The translations under genes were made by a program, and so were the position numbers. The notes under the pieces were generated by a model, which was given only the letters and a program-made list of their open reading frames with translations, was not told the DNA's origin and did no database searches. From G963720475 sp963720475 (lineage in GTDB: Bacteria; Actinomycetota; Thermoleophilia; Solirubrobacterales; Thermoleophilaceae), in NCBI GenBank assembly GCA_963720475.1, contig OY970394.1:310001-374000 (forward strand): 64,000 bases of DNA. Direction: 5' to 3'. Below, piece after piece: positions 60,044 to 64,000 of this stretch (its first letter is position 1; each line of letters opens with the position of its first letter).

Positions 60044-60919
60044 CTACTTGCGCAGCAGCGCGCACACCCTCAAGCAGAGGACCTCGCGGAGCAACGGGGC
60101 CTCGGCGCCCGCCTCGAGGGCGGCGTGCACCACGCCCGGGAGCGGCTTCTGCCCGGAGGTGGGGATCCGGCGGTCGCGATGGCCGTAGAGCCGCAGCTGC
60201 TCGACCTCGAAGGCGCGTTCGTCGAGCAGGCGGCGAAAGCCGCGCACGGTGATCCCGTTCATGTTCCAGAGCTTGTCGCTCGGCACCTCGCGCAGCCAAC
60301 GGCCGTAGTCGATCCCCTTGCGCTCGAACAGCTGCCGGCCCGCGGACTTGAGCGCTCGCGTGCTGAAGACGAGGTTCAGGCCGGGGATGCGGGTGGCATA
60401 GCCGTGAAGGTGAGATCCGCCGAGCACGTCGTAGTAGGGCGGGAAGACGATCGCGGCGCGTCCGCCGGGCCTGAGTACCCGGTGGCATTCATCGAGCACC
60501 TCGGCGGGCGAGATCACATGCTCGAGCACGTCGTACATCGTGATCAGATCGAAGCTATCGGACGCATACGGGATCCGCTCGCCGGTACCGACAGCGAAAT
60601 CGAGGCGGTCGTCCACCCCGCGCTCGAGCGCGAACTCGCGCGCGCTCGCGACGATCTTCTCGCTGATCTCGACGCCCGCAACCCTGCACGCGCCGTAATC
60701 CAGGTAGCGAACCGGCCTGCCGCCGTATCCCGAGCCGACGTCGAGGACCTCCCGACCGTCGAACAGCTCCGTCGGGCTCATACCGAACCAGGCGGAGAAC
60801 GGCGCAGCTTCGGTCTCCGACTCGAACTCGCTCTCCGCGCGCCCCGCAGCCTCGGTGAAGATGTCGTACTCCGGCGGGAAGCGCTCGAAGATCCACAGCA
60901 GGAACCGATCGGACCACAT
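60044..60919 (-). CDS. Class I SAM-dependent methyltransferase
   Basis: A 291-residue methyltransferase. SAM motifs are VLDVGSGYGGRPVRYLDYG, GVEISEKIV, ITMYDVLEHVISPAEVL and RPGGRAAIVFPPYYDVLGG. The same order with GYGG and a PY-type loop occurs in the divergent gene at 61,784, so the two look like paralogues. A C-terminal region from about 190 (RALKSAGRQLFERKGIDYGR) is specific to this group. It probably methylates a sugar of the polymer or its lipid carrier form. Confidence 0.88.
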   Translation of the reverse strand: MWSDRFLLWIFERFPPEYDIFTEAAGRAESEFESETEAAPFSAWFGMSPTELFDGREVLDVGSGYGGRPVRYLDYGACRVAGVEISEKIVASAREFALERGVDDRLDFAVGTGERIPYASDSFDLITMYDVLEHVISPAEVLDECHRVLRPGGRAAIVFPPYYDVLGGSHLHGYATRIPGLNLVFSTRALKSAGRQLFERKGIDYGRWLREVPSDKLWNMNGITVRGFRRLLDERAFEVEQLRLYGHRDRRIPTSGQKPLPGVVHAALEAGAEAPLLREVLCLRVCALLRK

Positions 60920-60935
60920 CGCGACTCAGGCAGGC

Positions 60936-61748
60936 TCAGCTGGCCTCGTGCACGAGGTACCAGCCGGCTAGACGGCCGCCGAGGGCATCGACGCCGGGGA
61001 GGTAGCGGCGGTAGCGCCCGAGTCCCAGATGGCGTTTGGTGATCGAGACGCGGGTGAAGCCTGCCTCGCGGAGAATCCGGGCGAGCTCGCGACGCGTCAG
61101 CAGCCGCACGTACGGCGCGGCGTCGCCGGTCGAATGCTCGATCCGCTTCCCGATCGGCTGGCGGCGGTAGCGCGGCAGCAGCAGCCGCTCGAGCTGGATG
61201 CGGGCGTGAAATGCCGAGTGCCTGTTGTAGAGCGCGCCGACGAAGACGCCGCCCGGCCGCAGGACGCGCCTGATCTCGCGGAAAGAGGCCTCCATGTCCG
61301 GGATGTGGTGGAGGACGCCGAACGAGTAGACCGCGTCGAAACTGGCGTCGGGGAAGGCGAGCGTTTCGGCGTCCATCACGTGCACGTTGGGAGGCTTGCC
61401 CTCCTGCTCCAGCCGCGAGCGAGTCAGCTCGACGCAGCGGGGCGTCAGGTCGATACCTGTCAGGTTCGCGCCCGCGCGCGCGAACTGAAGGTGATCGGTG
61501 CCGAGGCCGACCCCGATCTCGAGCACCTCGCGATCGGCGTAGCGCTCGAATTCGAAGGTCTCGTGCATCCACGGCTGCTCGTCGTAGCGGTAGCTCTCCA
61601 CGCGCGCGAACGATTCCGGCGTCCCGAGCGACTCGGTTTCGGCCGCGAGAGCTCCCGCCGGGTCGTGGCTCCACTGCGCCTTCGCCTCGGCGCGCACCTC
61701 GTCGGCCCAGTTCGTGCTCTCCGATGGAGTTGGCTCGGCCCGGCTCAC
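60936..61748 (-). CDS. Class I SAM-dependent methyltransferase
   Basis: A 270-residue methyltransferase. Motifs are VLEIGVGLGTDHLQFARAG, GIDLTPRCVELT, AVYSFGVLHHIPDMEASFRE and RPGGVFVGALYNRHSAFHAR. LHHIPD is the typical post-I motif of small-molecule and sugar methyltransferases. The N-terminal 40 residues contain a Trp/His-rich stretch (KAQWSHDPAGALAAETESLG), common among capsule methyltransferases of this type. Its start is 35 bp from the divergent paralogue at 61,784. Confidence 0.88.
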   Translation of the reverse strand: MSRAEPTPSESTNWADEVRAEAKAQWSHDPAGALAAETESLGTPESFARVESYRYDEQPWMHETFEFERYADREVLEIGVGLGTDHLQFARAGANLTGIDLTPRCVELTRSRLEQEGKPPNVHVMDAETLAFPDASFDAVYSFGVLHHIPDMEASFREIRRVLRPGGVFVGALYNRHSAFHARIQLERLLLPRYRRQPIGKRIEHSTGDAAPYVRLLTRRELARILREAGFTRVSITKRHLGLGRYRRYLPGVDALGGRLAGWYLVHEAS

Positions 61749-61783
61749 GATGCTCCAGCATAGGTGCTGAGTACGATCGCCCG

Positions 61784-62830
61784 GTGAGCGCTCCCTCGGG
61801 CCAGCCGCCCCTCTCTCCCCGTGCCCGTCGGCGCGAAAGCGCGTCGCTGTGCCTCCGCTGGCCGGGGCTGTTGCGACGGATCATGCTCGCGAGCTTGGAC
61901 ACGCGGCTCGGGCCGCTCGTGACCCCGCAGACGTTCGAGCTTGCGACCGACTCGGGGGGCTTGGAGGCGGGTCGCACGGAGTTCGACGACGGCGAGCGCT
62001 TCTTCAGCGAGTTCCGGGGCGGACTGACCCCCGCGGACCTTGCGGGCAAGCGCCTGCTCGATGTCGGATGCGGCTACGGCGGGCGCACCCTCCATTACGC
62101 GCTCCGCTGCGGCGCGAGCGAAGCCGAGGGCATCGAACCGGGAGCGGTGATGGTGGAGCGCTGCCGCGCCCTTGCCAAAGAGCTCGGTGCGAAGAACGTC
62201 CGCTTCGAGACCGGCGTCGCCGAGGACCTCCCCTTCCCCGACGACAGCTTCGACGTCGTGACCTCGTTCGACGTGCTCGAGCACGTCGAGTCCCCGTTCG
62301 ACGCGCTCGCAGAGATCAGGCGGGTCTTGCGCCCGGGTGGCCGCGCGTGGGTCGTCTTCCCGACCTACCGCGGCATGCGCGCGTCGCACCTCGACTACCT
62401 CACCCGCATTCCGGCGCTTCATCGCGTCTTCGACCCCGACACGATCATCGCGGTCGTCAATTCGATCCTCGTCGAGCACGGGGAGCGAATCGGCGTGCCC
62501 GAGCAACCCCCGTCGCGCTTGAGCGCGATCGGCCACCGCACGCTGCCGGGGCTGAACGGGCTCACGCTGCCCGAGGCGCGGGAGGGAGTCACCCGCGCGG
62601 GGTTGGAACTCCGCGGTGAATGGCTGCGCCCCTTCGTGCGTGAGACCGATCCGGTCCCCGGGGCGCGTTTTCTCGCGCGCCTGCTCGGGGCCTGGCTTCG
62701 CCGCCGGGATCTGCCCGAACTGCTGATCGGCAGCATCGCGTTCGAGCTGACACCGCTTGACGCCCCCGCACGGGCGGAGACGCCCGCCACGGAGCCCCCT
62801 GCCAGTACCGCCGGTGAACTCCGAAGCTGA
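61784..62830 (+). CDS. Class I SAM-dependent methyltransferase
   Basis: A 348-residue methyltransferase from GTG 61,784 (the frame is open upstream, but over the divergent gene's start region). SAM motifs are LLDVGCGYGGRTLHYALRCG, GIEPGAVMVERC, VVTSFDVLEHVESPFDAL and RPGGRAWVVFPTYRGMRASH. It is related to the gene at 60,044 (GYGGR, DVLEHV, FPxY, SHLxYxTRIPxLxxVF). The last 30 residues are Pro/Ala/Thr-rich and may be unstructured. The O-antigen-ligase-like gene begins 17 bases before its stop, so the two are coupled. Confidence 0.88.
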   Translation: MSAPSGQPPLSPRARRRESASLCLRWPGLLRRIMLASLDTRLGPLVTPQTFELATDSGGLEAGRTEFDDGERFFSEFRGGLTPADLAGKRLLDVGCGYGGRTLHYALRCGASEAEGIEPGAVMVERCRALAKELGAKNVRFETGVAEDLPFPDDSFDVVTSFDVLEHVESPFDALAEIRRVLRPGGRAWVVFPTYRGMRASHLDYLTRIPALHRVFDPDTIIAVVNSILVEHGERIGVPEQPPSRLSAIGHRTLPGLNGLTLPEAREGVTRAGLELRGEWLRPFVRETDPVPGARFLARLLGAWLRRRDLPELLIGSIAFELTPLDAPARAETPATEPPASTAGELRS

Positions 62831-64000
62831 ACCGACCCGGCCCCGGCTCGGGCTGACCACGGCCGCCGTGGTGGCGGCGATCGGGGTCGTCCTTGGAGCG
62901 AGCAGCGCGGTCTCGGGCTTCTACCAGGCGGACACCTGGCGGATCGTCGCGCTCGTCGTGACCACCGGGCTGGTCGCGGTCGTCCTGATCTTCCCCACTG
63001 GTCGCCCCCGGCCACTGGCGCTCGTTGCACTCGCGGGCTTGGTCTCGCTGGCGCTCTGGTCGCTGCTCTCGAGCAGCTGGGGCGATTCCGGCGAGCAGGC
63101 CCTCGAGGAATTCCATCGCTGGTTCTTCTACGCGCTGCTGCTCGCGGTGCTCGTGTCGCTGCTCGCGCGCGACGCGCGGCTCCCGCCGATCCTGGTCGGG
63201 GCCTACGTGTGCGGGATCCTCGGAGTCGCTGCGTACGAGTACCTGGCCCTGCTGACCGACGGCTCGGGTCAGTTCGTGCTCTCGCGCCTGAACCAGCCGC
63301 TCGGATACACGAACGGGCAGGGCGCCTACTTCCTGCTCGGGATCTGGCCGCTGGTCGCGGTGGCGGAGCGGGCGCGTTCGAGTCTGCTGGGCGGGGCGGC
63401 GCTTGCCGCGGCCACGGCGCTCGCGGCGCTCGTGGTCCTGAGCCAGTCGCGGGGCGCACTGGTCGCGGCGGTGCTGACCGCGGTGGCGCTACTCGCCATC
63501 GCGCCCGGACGCCAGGTTCGGGCCTGGGCGCTGCTCTTGATCATGGCCGGCCTCGCCCTGGCCGGTGCCGGTCTCAACGACGTGTTGTCGGGCGGCTCGC
63601 TGACGACGTCGGACAGCGCTGCCCGTAACGCGGCGGGCGCCGCGCTGGTGGCGTCGCTCGCCGTCGGAGCCGCTTGGGCGCTCGGTCGCGCTCTCTCGAC
63701 GCGATTCTCGGCGCGCTCGGCCGTCGACCGCGTGCGGTTGTCGATCGCCTCCGGCGCTGGGCTCGTCGCGGTCGCCGCCGCCGTGCTGGTCGTTCTCTTC
63801 ACCGCGCTCGACAACCCGATCGGCAAGGTCAGGGACGAGGCCGATGCGTTCACCGAGCTCCAGACCGCGACGGCCGGGGAGTCGCGCCTGGCATCGGGCG
63901 GCGGCAACCGCTACGACTACTGGCGGATCGCCTGGAGCGGATTCGAGCAGGCGCCGATCGAGGGTGAGGGCTCGGGCGCCTACGCCCCGCGCTACTTCCT
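62814..64000 (+). CDS. O-antigen ligase/polymerase-family membrane protein (cut by window end)
   Basis: The frame from GTG 62,814 is open for at least 395 codons to the end of the window. About eight hydrophobic helices are seen so far, with VALVVTTGLVAVV-type segments not at fixed family positions, then a region SQSRGALVAAVLTAVALLA, a typical pre-loop of the family, and near the end GGNRYDYWRIAWSGFEQAP and EGEGSGAY, matching the R-x-x-YW and GxGxG/AF motifs of the O-antigen ligase/WaaL-Wzy fold. It may be the second polymerase or a ligase that attaches the finished chain to the envelope. The C-terminus lies outside the window. Confidence 0.86.
   Translation, partial: MNSEAEPTRPRLGLTTAAVVAAIGVVLGASSAVSGFYQADTWRIVALVVTTGLVAVVLIFPTGRPRPLALVALAGLVSLALWSLLSSSWGDSGEQALEEFHRWFFYALLLAVLVSLLARDARLPPILVGAYVCGILGVAAYEYLALLTDGSGQFVLSRLNQPLGYTNGQGAYFLLGIWPLVAVAERARSSLLGGAALAAATALAALVVLSQSRGALVAAVLTAVALLAIAPGRQVRAWALLLIMAGLALAGAGLNDVLSGGSLTTSDSAARNAAGAALVASLAVGAAWALGRALSTRFSARSAVDRVRLSIASGAGLVAVAAAVLVVLFTALDNPIGKVRDEADAFTELQTATAGESRLASGGGNRYDYWRIAWSGFEQAPIEGEGSGAYAPRYF

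Noticed and set aside
1..64000. tRNA, rRNA, insertion sequences, integrase or prophage genes
   Set aside because: None recognised by eye; no cloverleaf with CCA-end context, transposase motif or terminal repeat stood out, though a dedicated RNA search was not possible.

Overview
The window is a compact, high-GC (about 68-70% by eye) bacterial chromosome segment with frequent GTG starts, 1-17 bp gene overlaps and no intergenic gap above about 120 bp. The gene mix (WS/DGAT acyltransferase, DHA2-type MFS exporters, a regulator joining a MerR-like HTH to a TOBE domain upstream of modABC, a TIGR03767-like metallophosphoesterase, HTH_42/AlkZ-like protein, secreted beta-helix proteins) suggests an actinobacterium, plausibly of the Thermoleophilia/Solirubrobacterales type. 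The phylum is fairly safe; the class is an inference. No tRNA, rRNA, CRISPR array, insertion sequence or prophage gene was recognised.

Left part (1-24,150): mostly lipid, alcohol/aldehyde and redox metabolism. It holds a frame-disrupted SDR, a VAT1-like quinone oxidoreductase, an aldehyde dehydrogenase, two MFS exporters, a wax ester synthase/DGAT, two SDRs, a flavin monooxygenase, an acetyl-CoA hydrolase/CoA-transferase, a 6-phosphogluconate dehydrogenase, a GMC oxidoreductase and an alpha/beta hydrolase. Inside it is a molybdate uptake operon (HTH-TOBE regulator, modA, modB, modC) that runs almost without a gap into the FMO and two SDRs. A GlxA-type regulator is paired with a stand-alone DJ-1/PfpI protein. 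A secreted metzincin protease is split by a frameshift.

Middle part (24,186-39,800): secreted and envelope proteins (two beta-helix proteins, one with FG-GAP-like repeats; a metallophosphoesterase), a serine hydrolase, a thioesterase, a fused membrane/molybdopterin oxidoreductase that could use the molybdate imported by ModABC, a flavodoxin-like reductase, a 1-Cys peroxiredoxin, and a 972-residue coiled-coil protein built from 11- and 18-residue repeats with a PH-like C-terminus.

Right part (39,860-64,000, continuing beyond the window): a Wzx/Wzy-type surface polysaccharide locus. It contains a WecA/MraY-family initiating transferase, an NAD-dependent sugar epimerase, WecB, a heparinase II/III-family protein, a secreted glycoside-hydrolase-like protein, an asparagine-synthase-like amidotransferase, two glycosyltransferases, a two-domain dehydrogenase, four methyltransferases, a flippase, a polymerase-like membrane protein carrying an inserted carbohydrate-binding-like domain, two related single-pass proteins with a small beta domain, and an O-antigen-ligase-like protein cut by the window end. 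The most unusual material is the polymerase with its two small neighbours (57,010-60,039), the coiled-coil protein and the fused molybdoenzyme.
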